From assembly GCA_015066515.1 (NCBI GenBank), contig SVOH01000002.1, forward strand, positions 1 through 64,000: a stretch of DNA of 64,000 nucleotides. The letters are read 5' to 3'. Position 1 is the stretch's first letter; the number at the start of each line of letters is the position of its first letter. Origin of the DNA: Oscillospiraceae bacterium. Lineage in GTDB: Bacteria > Bacillota > Clostridia > Oscillospirales > Acutalibacteraceae. Below, piece by piece: positions 43,823 to 53,370 of the stretch. The notes under the pieces were generated by a model. It did no database searches. It had not been told where the DNA came from and worked only from the letters and a program-made list of their open reading frames with translations. Made by a program: the position numbers and the translations under genes.

Positions 43823-43846
43823 AGTGAAAACCTCTCGGATTTTAAT

Positions 43847-43883
43847 AAGCGGCTCCGCCGCGCTGTACACGACAGAACCGCTT
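43847..43883 (-). terminator. Hairpin between SBP1 and SGNH genes
   Basis: Nine-base stem (43847-43855 with 43875-43883; one pair is U-G on the minus strand) with a GC-rich inner part, then TATTAAAAT on the minus strand. A partial terminator or processing hairpin. Confidence 0.55.
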
Positions 43884-43891
43884 TTATCAAA

Positions 43892-45493
43892 TTATTTATT
43901 AAACAGTTCGTTTATTGGGTCATCAAGTGTATTGCCAATGCTGCTAAGCTTAGCACTTGGTGTTGTAACTCTGCCAAATATAGTATCAGCATATACCGCA
44001 TTCAAAGTATTTGCAACAGAATTTACTGCATATGCCTTATCAAATGTTACATTACGCAAACACAAATCATACATATTCAAAGAACGACTATCGTTGCTCT
44101 GGAAGTAATCTGCCTGCACATCATCAGCCCAATCAAGCTGATCGTCAACAGGACGAGCAAGCGCATTAAAGATGATTGCTGTTTTGTCAGCATTTTTATT
44201 TGTGGTTGTAAGACACATAAGTCTCGCATTCATAGAGTTTGAAGTATATGTAGTAGCATCAGGTCCCTTTGGATATGGTACCATACCATAATCAAACGTA
44301 GCTCTTGGTTTTATCTGCTGGTTAAGAACCCAAGATTCATATAACAAGAAACCGCAATTACCCTTTAAGAAATAATCTATGTTGTTAATTGCGCTAACAG
44401 TATCCCACGGTGTAGCAGAGGTTTCGTGGTTATTTGTGTACATTATCTTTTGAGTATTTACCCACTTGTCATAATAGTTAAGAGCGTTAACTACCTTACT
44501 ATCGGTAAAGTTGGCTACAACCTTACCTCCCGAATCCTTAACAAGTGAACCGCCGTTTGCACCGATAAGTCCCCATGAAATATAGTTTGGTAATCCACAG
44601 AAACCGAACTGATCAGTTTTACCATCGTTGTTAGTATCTTTAGTAATCTTAACACAAATCTCTTGGAATTTATCAAAGGTCCAGGTTCCGTTCTCTACCA
44701 TATCATAAATACCTTCAGGATCTATACCATTTGCTTTGAGTAAGGTCTTGTTGAAAACTACGCAATATCTAACTTCTTCAGGACGGTAGAACTGCAATCC
44801 ATACTGTTTGCCATCGTAAAATCCTAGTTTTGTATAGCTATCACACCAACGAGGATCATCAACATTTATATCACTACAATTGTCCCAAGGAACAATATAT
44901 CCAAGTTCTTTGGCAGAAACCATTTGATATGGAGATAATTCTAACAAGTCGGCAACCTTTTTGCCTGCTGCAACATATGTCTGTATTGTTTCCATATCCG
45001 GATACGGCGAGTTAAGAATGGTGATCTTACAATTGTACTGCTTTTCAACTTCTTTTATACGAGTAAAGAGATTTTCTTCAAATAATGTACTATTCTTAGA
45101 AAGTTTGGTTGGTAGATGAGCAGAAAGAATTGTAAAATTATATCCCTTCATATCAACGACCTTATCTTTTGCAAGCTTTTCACCTGTGTCTGCACCAAGA
45201 CCACCGCCACTAGGTTGTTGCGTAGGTGTGTTGCTGCTACTGTTATTATTGTTTCCACTTGGAGTTGAAGTGCCACCACTTGAATCGGTATTATCAGTAT
45301 TATCCGTTACATCAGAATTGGTTTCATCTGACGGATCATCGGTTGACTGAGTATCGGAAGTAAGTAGGTCAGAATCATCTTCATAATAATAACTACTGTC
45401 TGTAACAATTACTTTTCTACATGCTGTCAAAGAAAAGCAAAGACATAAAGCTAAGCATATCGCCATTGCTCTGGTAAACCAATTTCGTTTCAT
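43892..45493 (-). CDS. ABC sugar transporter solute-binding lipoprotein (SBP1)
   Basis: 533 aa. ATG at 45493 follows AAAGGAATG. Lipoprotein signal with Cys near 25 (CFSLTACRK) anchors it to the outer face of the membrane; an acidic Asp/Ser/Thr/Asn linker follows to about 85. The fold is extracellular solute-binding family 1-like: KVADLLELSPYQMVSAKELG, NKTLLKANGIDPEGIYDMVENGTW split across about 225-255, and a late YGMVPYPKGP. It would deliver oligosaccharides to the permeases encoded upstream (52459-53370 and 51546-52445). An intergenic hairpin at 45523-45554 sits before its start, often a sign of higher SBP expression. Confidence 0.9.
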   Translation of the reverse strand: MKRNWFTRAMAICLALCLCFSLTACRKVIVTDSSYYYEDDSDLLTSDTQSTDDPSDETNSDVTDNTDNTDSSGGTSTPSGNNNNSSSNTPTQQPSGGGLGADTGEKLAKDKVVDMKGYNFTILSAHLPTKLSKNSTLFEENLFTRIKEVEKQYNCKITILNSPYPDMETIQTYVAAGKKVADLLELSPYQMVSAKELGYIVPWDNCSDINVDDPRWCDSYTKLGFYDGKQYGLQFYRPEEVRYCVVFNKTLLKANGIDPEGIYDMVENGTWTFDKFQEICVKITKDTNNDGKTDQFGFCGLPNYISWGLIGANGGSLVKDSGGKVVANFTDSKVVNALNYYDKWVNTQKIMYTNNHETSATPWDTVSAINNIDYFLKGNCGFLLYESWVLNQQIKPRATFDYGMVPYPKGPDATTYTSNSMNARLMCLTTTNKNADKTAIIFNALARPVDDQLDWADDVQADYFQSNDSRSLNMYDLCLRNVTFDKAYAVNSVANTLNAVYADTIFGRVTTPSAKLSSIGNTLDDPINELFNK

Positions 45494-45522
45494 AAAAATC
45501 ATTCCTTTCGTAAAATGGCCCC

Positions 45523-45554
45523 GACACTAAGCATCAGGCATAATGCTTAGTGTC
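45523..45554 (-). other. Intergenic stem-loop upstream of SBP1
   Basis: Twelve-base perfect stem (45523-45534 with 45543-45554), eight-base loop. On the minus strand it has no T tract, so it is more like an mRNA-stabilising or processing hairpin between GH13 and SBP1 than a terminator. Confidence 0.6.
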
Positions 45555-45564
45555 TTAATTTGTA

Positions 45565-47430
45565 TTACTTTGATTGTTTCTTTTTACGAACAACTATTAG
45601 AACCACAATTCCAGCTATTACAACAACTGCCGCTATAACAGACGCTATAATAACACCGTAATCAACTTCGTAAATAACCTTTGATGTAGTCTTTTTCTTT
45701 TTGGAAGGTTTTTTGTTTACCTTACCGTCATTATCATCCTCGTCAACCGATTCATCAGAAGTGTTATCTGAATCTGTACTTGGCTTGTCATTTTTGTTAT
45801 CAGTATTATTATCTGTACTGCTTGAAGAATTGTTATCAGAATTATCGGTTAAATCAGAATCGTCGTTGTCATTAATTATAGAATCAATGTCAACACGGGT
45901 TACACCCGCTTCTGTGGTGGTACCAACCTTTTTTATAAGATAGATACCAGCAAAATCTTTTTCTATCTGAACATCAAAATCATAAAGACTTCTCTGTGTG
46001 CCCTCGGCAATAACTTCATTTGTCCAAAGGTCAGTTATTTCATATTTTGCATTTTCCCAACCCATATCCTGATAAGGAACGCGGCAGGTAAACGAGGTAT
46101 TACCGTGTTGATTGTTGTTTGCAACAACCATAATACCGTATTCGTCATTATAACGCACATAGCCTTGTATTGTTTCAAGTCCTAATACCTCGACCTCAGC
46201 CATATTTGTATCGCGCAGAGAGTTCGGGAATTCTGTAAGCAAATCTGAATAAAGTCTGCGTAAACGAATCATATATTTAAAGTTTTCAAAGAACTCGCGA
46301 TTATCTTTATCGTCAATTACGCTCCAATCCAAGTTTGTAGAATACAAAATTGGACCTAATGTTCCGTCATACGCAAACTCTTCACCCATAAAGAAAATTG
46401 GAATAAATGGTGAGAACAATGCTTGATAAGCGGTAAGTCCGACGTTACCCTTCATACCGTAATAATTGCAGTCATGACAGCTCATAAGATATGAATAATA
46501 TCTAGATCTACCCGCTTCGTCGGTAAGTTGGAAATATTCCGTACCTACACCTGTACCGTTTTTAACGTAGTCAACTATGTTATAAAGCTCAGTAAAAAGC
46601 TCATAAATCTGCCATTGGTCTCTACCTGCGCTATGTTCGTCAAAGTCATAACATCCGTTGATGCGCTCGTTGGTATTTTCCGAATAAATAACTATCTTTT
46701 CGCCGGCTTCAAGTGCTTTGGTACGAACGTCTTTAAACATTGTATATCCGGTATAAGACGGCTCACAGTCGCCGCGGAAACCGTCAACACCCATTTCGGT
46801 AGTCCACCAAACAAGTGTATCAACAAAGTAGTTGTAAAAATCGGTATTCGACCAATTATATGTCCAACCGCCCCAATAGTTTTCGCCAGCAAACCAGTCA
46901 GACGGATATTCTCCACTATTGTACATAGGTGCTTCCCAGTCGCAGCCCCAAGTAACAACGTCAAGAATTATGCGAATATTACGTGAATGAGCTTCGTCAA
47001 CAAAGTTCTTAAAAACAGCAAAACCATCTTCGTAATTATCACAACCAGTCATCGCCTTGCTTATGGTATGTATACCAAAGTTACCATAGTTGGAATCGTC
47101 ATCATCATCATAAATAGGAGTAAGCCATATTGCGTTAACGCCTGTTTCCTGATAGTGATCAAGCAGCGGAATTGCCGCTTCAAATGTTCCTTCGGGAGTA
47201 GCGTGACCAATTTGCATTTCAACGATTATAAGATCCTTTACCCAATCCAGACTTAAAAGTCCGCCACCGGAGTCTTCCATAACAACGTCTTTGTCATCGA
47301 CATATTTAGGTGTTACGTCGGAATTATCAATATAGTTCTTGGTTGTATTTTCAGCAGAAATAACAACGCTTGTTGCTGAAACTGCAAAAAGAAGAACAAT
47401 TGCTAAAATAACACTAAGTATTCTTTTCAT
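45565..47430 (-). CDS. Membrane-anchored GH13 (alpha-amylase family) protein
   Basis: 621 aa. Signal peptide (1-26), TIM barrel (about 60-430), C-terminal beta domain (about 440-510), a long acidic Asn/Asp/Ser linker (515-590) and a final membrane helix with basic tail (about 592-621). Thus it is displayed on the cell surface. The catalytic triad is present: nucleophile Asp221 in DGFRGDCEPS, acid/base Glu251 in IYSENTNE, Asp320 in SCHDCNYYG. The usual GH13 region I (DxxxNH) is replaced by LDVVTWGCDWE with no His, which is odd. It would cut alpha-glucan or an alpha-linked hexose chain. AAAGGAG precedes the ATG, 3 bases after the surface protein stop. Confidence 0.88.
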   Translation of the reverse strand: MKRILSVILAIVLLFAVSATSVVISAENTTKNYIDNSDVTPKYVDDKDVVMEDSGGGLLSLDWVKDLIIVEMQIGHATPEGTFEAAIPLLDHYQETGVNAIWLTPIYDDDDDSNYGNFGIHTISKAMTGCDNYEDGFAVFKNFVDEAHSRNIRIILDVVTWGCDWEAPMYNSGEYPSDWFAGENYWGGWTYNWSNTDFYNYFVDTLVWWTTEMGVDGFRGDCEPSYTGYTMFKDVRTKALEAGEKIVIYSENTNERINGCYDFDEHSAGRDQWQIYELFTELYNIVDYVKNGTGVGTEYFQLTDEAGRSRYYSYLMSCHDCNYYGMKGNVGLTAYQALFSPFIPIFFMGEEFAYDGTLGPILYSTNLDWSVIDDKDNREFFENFKYMIRLRRLYSDLLTEFPNSLRDTNMAEVEVLGLETIQGYVRYNDEYGIMVVANNNQHGNTSFTCRVPYQDMGWENAKYEITDLWTNEVIAEGTQRSLYDFDVQIEKDFAGIYLIKKVGTTTEAGVTRVDIDSIINDNDDSDLTDNSDNNSSSSTDNNTDNKNDKPSTDSDNTSDESVDEDDNDGKVNKKPSKKKKTTSKVIYEVDYGVIIASVIAAVVVIAGIVVLIVVRKKKQSK

Positions 47431-47433
47431 TGC

Positions 47434-50400
47434 TTAAGACTCCTTTCCGAATTTTTTTCTGCAAACAACTACAGCAATTGCAATTATTGAAATAAGCATT
47501 ACAGTAATTGTTGAATATGAGATAACCTCACCTGTAATCGGTGATAAGGTTTCACCATTATTATTGCTACTATTGTTGTTAGTGTTGCTATTATTGTCAG
47601 GCAACTTACCTTCAAGGTCAAGTTCTTTTCTAAGGTTATAATAATCGGATATTGCCTTTTGTAAATCGTCATAGTTACCTACCATAACACGTTTGTCAAT
47701 ATCAATGTCAACCCTTTGTAATGCCGTACTGTTGTTTCCCTTGACAGAAACAGCGAGATCCTTATACATTTGACGAATTAGTTCAATAATTTCTCCGCTT
47801 TCGTATGTTACTGTTCCAATACTATCGATAGCCAAAACAACGTCTAAAACTTCTTCTGCCACAAGCAAATAACCGTAATTAGAAACTAGCGGCTGTAAAT
47901 TTGTTGCGAGTGAATCATAGAGTTCCCAAGCAGCAATATACTTTTCTTCTGACTCAGGAACAATTTTTCCTTCTTGCGTGTAGATAGCGTTTATTGTATC
48001 GATAACCTTATTAAGCTCAACAACTTGAGTTTCAGTAAGTTCTTCAGCGCAAACAACGGATTTTCCGTGAATTGCGAGAACATCAATAGCCAAATTATAC
48101 GGCTTCCAGTTCCAAGGTGAAATTGTAATATACATTGATTTATCGGGATTTGTAAGTCGTGTAGCAGCGTCGCACAATGATGCGGGAAGCACACCCGTAG
48201 CACCTGCAACATCAAATACATAATCGCCCTCTGAATTCTTTTCGACCTTTAATTCCCAAACAACATCTTTAAGATATTCATAAGTGATACGAGAATCATT
48301 AATAATCACCACATCACTTTGACCCTCAACATGTGCGGTAAGAGTACCCTCTGAGAAGTCGAATATAAGAGCAAGTATGCTAGGCTCGCCTTGAACATAC
48401 TCTGAGTAAAGAGATGTCCAGTCGGCTGCTGTATCATAAATATCAGCACAATAAAGAGCAAGTTTTTTAACCGAATCTTCAACTTCTAATCCACTAAACA
48501 GCATATGCAGACCGTCGAGCGTAACCTCACGGTTAATAAAACGTCTATAGTTTGTTCCAGCGTTTATCCATTCAAACTTTACACCGCCGTCTGCAATATC
48601 GTTATAGAACAGATTATTGGGCCAGTGATTGGTACCCGCAAGGTCCGCCGTGCTTATTGAATAATAGTTAAGACAAGGCTCATTAACCTCTTGCGTAATC
48701 TGCTCGTATCTATAGCGTGCCGCTACAAGAGTACTATAATTAACAACACAGCCCTTTTGTATATCGCTAAGTTTTACATAATCAGCTTCGCAAGCCTCTA
48801 TTTTTGCTAAACTGTCAACAGTTACTATGCCAATAGTTTTAATTTTTTCTATAAGTGCTAATACCTCACTCATTTCTGTAGAAGTAAGATTATTGGCACA
48901 TGCACTATTGCCATCATGTAGTGAAAGAACATTTAACGAACCTGTAGTTTGACCAGCCCAATCCCAAGGACAAATTGTTAAATAAACATTTTCAGTTTGG
49001 GTAAGCTTGTTGCATGCATCAAACATTTCTTTAGTAATAATGCCTGACACACCATTAATAGTTACGGTGTAACTGCCGTCACCGTTGTCATCCATAAACA
49101 TTGACCACTCTTTACCCGCAAGAGCCTCATATTTAAGAGCATCGCTTTTAGCTATAACACTTATAGGATATGTATTATCATCGGCTGAAGCAATTCCAAG
49201 AGTACCGTCAACACCGTTTAATATCAGTGCAAGTGGGTAATAATAGCTTGTGCTATCTTTTAAAATCTGAGTGTATGATTCTTGCGAATCAAGGTCTGCA
49301 AGATATATTGCAATTGCATTTGACCCCTTTGTCGCTTCCCACCCGGAGAATACTGCGTGCAGACCGTCAAGCTTAACCTTTCGGTTTATACCTTGACGCA
49401 TATTTGTTCCGGCATTTTTCCAATTAAATTTCATACCGCCACCGACAACATTTGTTATACCAACGCACTGCGTCCAATGGTTATATCCCATTGCATCGGT
49501 AGCAGAAAGTGAGTAAAGCATAATATCTTGTGATGCGGTAAGTTGAACATATATAGTTTCTGCTTCCTGAAGTGTACTTATATTGGTAACAAGTTCCTTT
49601 TCATCATCGGTAAGCACATTATACGCATTACGTGCATCAGCAATAGCACTACCGCTATCCTCCGTTACCGTACCAATTGCATCTATAAGAGCTATAACGT
49701 TCTCTACAGCCGCAGTGTCAATTACAGGCTCATCGGGGACGGTTGGATTTTTTTCGCCGTAAAGTGCAATATTTATAACTTGAGTATCCATAACAGTACC
49801 CTGAGCATTAAATCCGGTCTTACCGTCTTTAATTCCACTAACGCTGACAGCCCGCTTCATTTGACTATCTGAATAATCGTAGAATGTAATTGGTGTGCCG
49901 TTGACAGAAACCTCGATTGTACTTGGCGTAGAAACAACCTCGATAGCATAGGTACCCGCAGGATCCATTCCTACATCTTTAGCTACACCAATAAGTGATG
50001 AATAGGTTGTCGCCTCATAACCAATACGTATTTGATCTTCCACACCATAAAATACAATATACAAGCCTTCTTTTCCTTCAGAAGCTTCGTTGCTGTCTCT
50101 GACAGCAAGCGTCGGTAGACGATAACCGTTTGTATCGCTTAATACCAAGTCAAAGTTGTATTTGTATGATTTATCAGCCTCAAGCTCAACCGGTAACCAA
50201 TCCCATTCGTAATCCTTGAGGGATATATTGGCCTGACCTTCTACAAGATTGGTATCCGACCATTCTATATTTGATTCTGCTCCCGATTGATCTACGCCTG
50301 CTTCACCGAAAATGGCAATGTTGGTAATTTGTGTATCCAACACATTACCCTGTGTGATAAAGCCTGCCTTTGCATCGGCAAACTCTTTTGTAGGTACCTG

Positions 50401-51468
50401 TGTCATAGGCTGATAGGTACCGCTGACCATGTCTGTGAAGGTAATTAAATTACCGTTCATATACACTTCAATAGCATTTGGTGTTGTAATAATATCTACC
50501 TTATAGGTACCGGCAGGTTTAAATCCTGCATCGCTCGCTACTGCTATTAACGAGTGGTTTGTCGTATATTCATATCCGATCCTAATTTGGTCGTCAAGAT
50601 TATTAAATACTACATACAAACCGTCTGTGCCATCCGAATTTGCGCTTACATCACGCACAGCGACTGTTGGAAATCTGTAACCCGCTGTATCTGAGGCTAT
50701 AATATCAAAGCTATATTTATATGATTTGTCAGCTTTGATTTGTGTAGGCATCCATTTCCAGAAATAGTCAAGAGTTAGATTTGGCTGTCCTGCTACGATG
50801 TTATTGTCGGACCATTCAATTGCATCTTGAGAATCATCCGATTCCTCGGCTCCTTCTACACCATAGACCGCAATATTGGCAACCTTTACGTCATAAACGG
50901 TGCCTTGGGCAATAAAACCTACTTTACTACCTGAAAAAGTTTTTGTAGGCACATGTGTAATAGACTGATAGGTGCCACTCACCATATCTGTGAAGGTAAC
51001 CAAATTTCCGCCAAGATATACCTCAACGGCATCGGGATATGTTATTACCTCAACTTCATATGTACCGGCTTCCTTAACACCCGATGGTGATGCTACCGCT
51101 ATCAATGAATTGTTTGTAGTATACTCGTATCCGATTCTTATTTGATCCAACGCTGCATTAAACACGATATATAATCCGCTGGAACCATCACAGTTGGCAT
51201 CGCGTAAGCCAAGTGTGGTTAGTCGATAACCTTCTGTTGCCGAAGCCACAATGTCGAATTTAATCTTATATGTGTTTTCGGCCACAATATCTTTTGAAAG
51301 CCATCGGGCGTTTGGATCGCTAAGAACTATATCCCCCTGGCCTTCTACAAGATTGGTTTTTGACCATTCAATACCATTGTCGCCTGACGCAAAAACACCA
51401 AACGGTAACTGCGAACAAACGAGTATCAAGGCAACAAGAATTGAAACAATCCTTCTAAACCCTTTCAT
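47434..51468 (-). CDS. Large sortase-type surface protein with triple repeat modules
   Basis: 1344 aa. After the signal peptide (1-27) three tandem modules of about 180 residues start near 32, 215 and 400, each opening IEWS and ending with a phrase like IAVYG or IALYG; they look like carbohydrate-binding beta-sandwiches. A helical FIVAR-like module (about 590-645, with AIGTVTEDSG and ARNAYNVLTDDEK) follows, then two related beta modules (about 646-850 and 926-1140, each with NHW and a GINRKVKLDGLH or FINREVTLDGLH turn), separated by a second helical module, and a helical tail. The end has an Asn/Ser linker, SPITGE, a hydrophobic helix and CRKK: a sortase signal of the variant (S)PxTG type. 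It would bind glycan at the cell wall. It lies 3 bases upstream of the anchored GH13. Confidence 0.85.
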   Translation of the reverse strand: MKGFRRIVSILVALILVCSQLPFGVFASGDNGIEWSKTNLVEGQGDIVLSDPNARWLSKDIVAENTYKIKFDIVASATEGYRLTTLGLRDANCDGSSGLYIVFNAALDQIRIGYEYTTNNSLIAVASPSGVKEAGTYEVEVITYPDAVEVYLGGNLVTFTDMVSGTYQSITHVPTKTFSGSKVGFIAQGTVYDVKVANIAVYGVEGAEESDDSQDAIEWSDNNIVAGQPNLTLDYFWKWMPTQIKADKSYKYSFDIIASDTAGYRFPTVAVRDVSANSDGTDGLYVVFNNLDDQIRIGYEYTTNHSLIAVASDAGFKPAGTYKVDIITTPNAIEVYMNGNLITFTDMVSGTYQPMTQVPTKEFADAKAGFITQGNVLDTQITNIAIFGEAGVDQSGAESNIEWSDTNLVEGQANISLKDYEWDWLPVELEADKSYKYNFDLVLSDTNGYRLPTLAVRDSNEASEGKEGLYIVFYGVEDQIRIGYEATTYSSLIGVAKDVGMDPAGTYAIEVVSTPSTIEVSVNGTPITFYDYSDSQMKRAVSVSGIKDGKTGFNAQGTVMDTQVINIALYGEKNPTVPDEPVIDTAAVENVIALIDAIGTVTEDSGSAIADARNAYNVLTDDEKELVTNISTLQEAETIYVQLTASQDIMLYSLSATDAMGYNHWTQCVGITNVVGGGMKFNWKNAGTNMRQGINRKVKLDGLHAVFSGWEATKGSNAIAIYLADLDSQESYTQILKDSTSYYYPLALILNGVDGTLGIASADDNTYPISVIAKSDALKYEALAGKEWSMFMDDNGDGSYTVTINGVSGIITKEMFDACNKLTQTENVYLTICPWDWAGQTTGSLNVLSLHDGNSACANNLTSTEMSEVLALIEKIKTIGIVTVDSLAKIEACEADYVKLSDIQKGCVVNYSTLVAARYRYEQITQEVNEPCLNYYSISTADLAGTNHWPNNLFYNDIADGGVKFEWINAGTNYRRFINREVTLDGLHMLFSGLEVEDSVKKLALYCADIYDTAADWTSLYSEYVQGEPSILALIFDFSEGTLTAHVEGQSDVVIINDSRITYEYLKDVVWELKVEKNSEGDYVFDVAGATGVLPASLCDAATRLTNPDKSMYITISPWNWKPYNLAIDVLAIHGKSVVCAEELTETQVVELNKVIDTINAIYTQEGKIVPESEEKYIAAWELYDSLATNLQPLVSNYGYLLVAEEVLDVVLAIDSIGTVTYESGEIIELIRQMYKDLAVSVKGNNSTALQRVDIDIDKRVMVGNYDDLQKAISDYYNLRKELDLEGKLPDNNSNTNNNSSNNNGETLSPITGEVISYSTITVMLISIIAIAVVVCRKKFGKES

Positions 51469-51545
51469 TTTTTTAACTCCTTTTCACGATATTTTTATAA
51501 AATTGCGATAATATTTTTCTCTACCAACGCAAAAATATATAATTG

Positions 51546-52445
51546 TTAGTTTGCAAGTCCTGAAAGTGCCATAGACTTAACTAATAGCTTTTGTCCAAAC
51601 ACAAACAGCACTATCAAAGGAAGCATAATTAAAATTGCTGCTGCATTTCGTAAAATCCCTGTCGCAAGTGGATCTGGGTTAAGTCCTACGCGAATATACA
51701 TTGTTTCCACCACATTTGCGAGCACCGGCATTTCATTGAAATAGAGTGATGAATATGTCGTATCGGTCCATTGCCAACAAAATGAAAATACAAACACTGT
51801 TGCCATTGTTGTACGCGCATTAGGTAGCATAACACTAGTAAATGTTTTAATTGGACCGGCACCATCAATATATGCCGCTTCTTCAATAGAAACGGGCAAT
51901 GAGCGAAACAGTTCGCGCATCATATAAATATAAAGTCCTTGTTTTATTCCCAATCCGGTTGTCGATAAAATTATTACCGGCCAAAAGGTGTCGGTTAAGG
52001 ATACCACCTTTCCAAAAATGTTAAGGTAGTTAAAATCCAAATATCTGGCAATGCTGATTACCTGTACAGGTACTAGCATAATTAAAATTACAACAAAAAA
52101 GGCTAATTTGTTTCCTTTAAAATTAAAGCGCGCCAGTCCATAACCCACCATAGTACAAGAAAACACTTGCAAAACACCAACAATTAACGACAAAAGAAAT
52201 GTATTGAGTGCCGACTGTGGTAATTTCATTTGTTCAAGTGCTTGCTGCCAATAATATGTTGAGCCTATACGTGGAACAATCCATACCGTAGAATCTAATA
52301 GATCATCCGGATGCATAAATGCCATAAGTATTTTGTACACAAACGGTTCAAGAATTATAAAAGCAAGACCAAATATTATAACAAAACGAAGTATCGAAAG
52401 CGGCCATTTTTTTATGCGCATTTTAGTCTTTTTAGAAATTTCCAT
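51546..52445 (-). CDS. Carbohydrate ABC transporter permease (MalG-like)
   Basis: 299 aa with six membrane helices. The cytoplasmic EAA loop, which docks onto the ATPase, reads EEAAYIDGAGPIKTFTSVMLPNA (residues split across about 190-212). N-terminal helix after a basic segment (KKTKMRIKKWPLS). It pairs with the MalF-like permease encoded 13 bases upstream. No ATPase gene is in the locus. Confidence 0.93.
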   Translation of the reverse strand: MEISKKTKMRIKKWPLSILRFVIIFGLAFIILEPFVYKILMAFMHPDDLLDSTVWIVPRIGSTYYWQQALEQMKLPQSALNTFLLSLIVGVLQVFSCTMVGYGLARFNFKGNKLAFFVVILIMLVPVQVISIARYLDFNYLNIFGKVVSLTDTFWPVIILSTTGLGIKQGLYIYMMRELFRSLPVSIEEAAYIDGAGPIKTFTSVMLPNARTTMATVFVFSFCWQWTDTTYSSLYFNEMPVLANVVETMYIRVGLNPDPLATGILRNAAAILIMLPLIVLFVFGQKLLVKSMALSGLAN

Positions 52446-52458
52446 TCAAATGCCCCCT

Positions 52459-53370
52459 TTACCCTACTTCACCGTTGTACTTAATAAAACGGTTAAGCAC
52501 ATACAATACTATGCCTACCATTATAAGTACTATTAAAAGATAAATAACGTACATCGCGGTTCCAAGTGAGAACATATTTGAGCGGAAAGCAAGCAAATTT
52601 ATATACTCCGCTAAAACCGTATCCGTACGCGAAGTAAGATCCACAATTGTATATACGATCGATATACGTATATGAGGTCCCATCATAGGGAAGGTTATTT
52701 TCCAAAACGATTCCCAACCATTACAGCCCTCAACCTCAGCCGCTTCATACAGCGAGGGTGGTATTTCTTGAAGACCCGTAAGTAGTATAAATATCTGCAT
52801 ACCGCTTCGTTGCACAACGCTATAAATACCGCTTATTGCACTATCAATAATATCAATAATAAAATCGGGTAAATTCATTTGCAAAAGCATATTGCTGAGT
52901 CCCGAAACAAGTGATGTTTCAGACGAAGCCATATTAGATTCTACATTAGCCAATAAATCGGTATTGGCCTCGATTGATGAAATTATACCTGTTGATAAAA
53001 TTACAGGAATAAAGAATATCAATCTTGCAATAGTTCTTCCGCGAAATCTACCGTTAAGTAATACAGCAATAAACATACTAAAAATGGTAATTACGGGAAC
53101 ATCAGTTAAAAAACTTTTAAGCTCATTAACCAAATATGGTACAAAATTAGCGTCCTTTGTAAAAGCGGCCTTATATTGCGAAAAACCCTCAAAGGTGGCA
53201 TCGTACCCCGTTTTTCCAAGCTCTAGCGAACTTACAGAATATTGAAAAGTATGATACAGATTGGGAATAAAAACAAATAATACACCAATTATAAGAGGAA
53301 GAATAAAAAAGTATCCGTAATATCCCCTTTTACGTAATAGATTGCTTTTACCTTTTTTTACGAGAGCCAT
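52459..53370 (-). CDS. Carbohydrate ABC transporter permease (MalF/UgpA-like)
   Basis: 303 aa with six membrane helices and an extra extracellular segment (about 125-190, rich in Ser/Asp/Asn) between helices. The EAA loop reads YEAAEVEGCNGWESFWKITFP. It overlaps the DUF5696-like gene by 13 bases, so they are coupled, and is followed by the MalG-like partner. It belongs to the second of two permease pairs in the locus. Confidence 0.92.
   Translation of the reverse strand: MALVKKGKSNLLRKRGYYGYFFILPLIIGVLFVFIPNLYHTFQYSVSSLELGKTGYDATFEGFSQYKAAFTKDANFVPYLVNELKSFLTDVPVITIFSMFIAVLLNGRFRGRTIARLIFFIPVILSTGIISSIEANTDLLANVESNMASSETSLVSGLSNMLLQMNLPDFIIDIIDSAISGIYSVVQRSGMQIFILLTGLQEIPPSLYEAAEVEGCNGWESFWKITFPMMGPHIRISIVYTIVDLTSRTDTVLAEYINLLAFRSNMFSLGTAMYVIYLLIVLIMVGIVLYVLNRFIKYNGEVG

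Noticed and set aside
43439..44242. A 267-codon plus-strand frame antisense to the SGNH and SBP1 genes.
   Set aside because: It crosses two well-supported minus-strand genes and their intergenic hairpin, has no ribosome binding site and resembles no known family.
49750..51380. Repeated DNA that could suggest a CRISPR-like or tandem repeat array.
   Set aside because: The repeats are about 550 bases long, divergent at the DNA level and in frame; they are protein modules of the surface protein.
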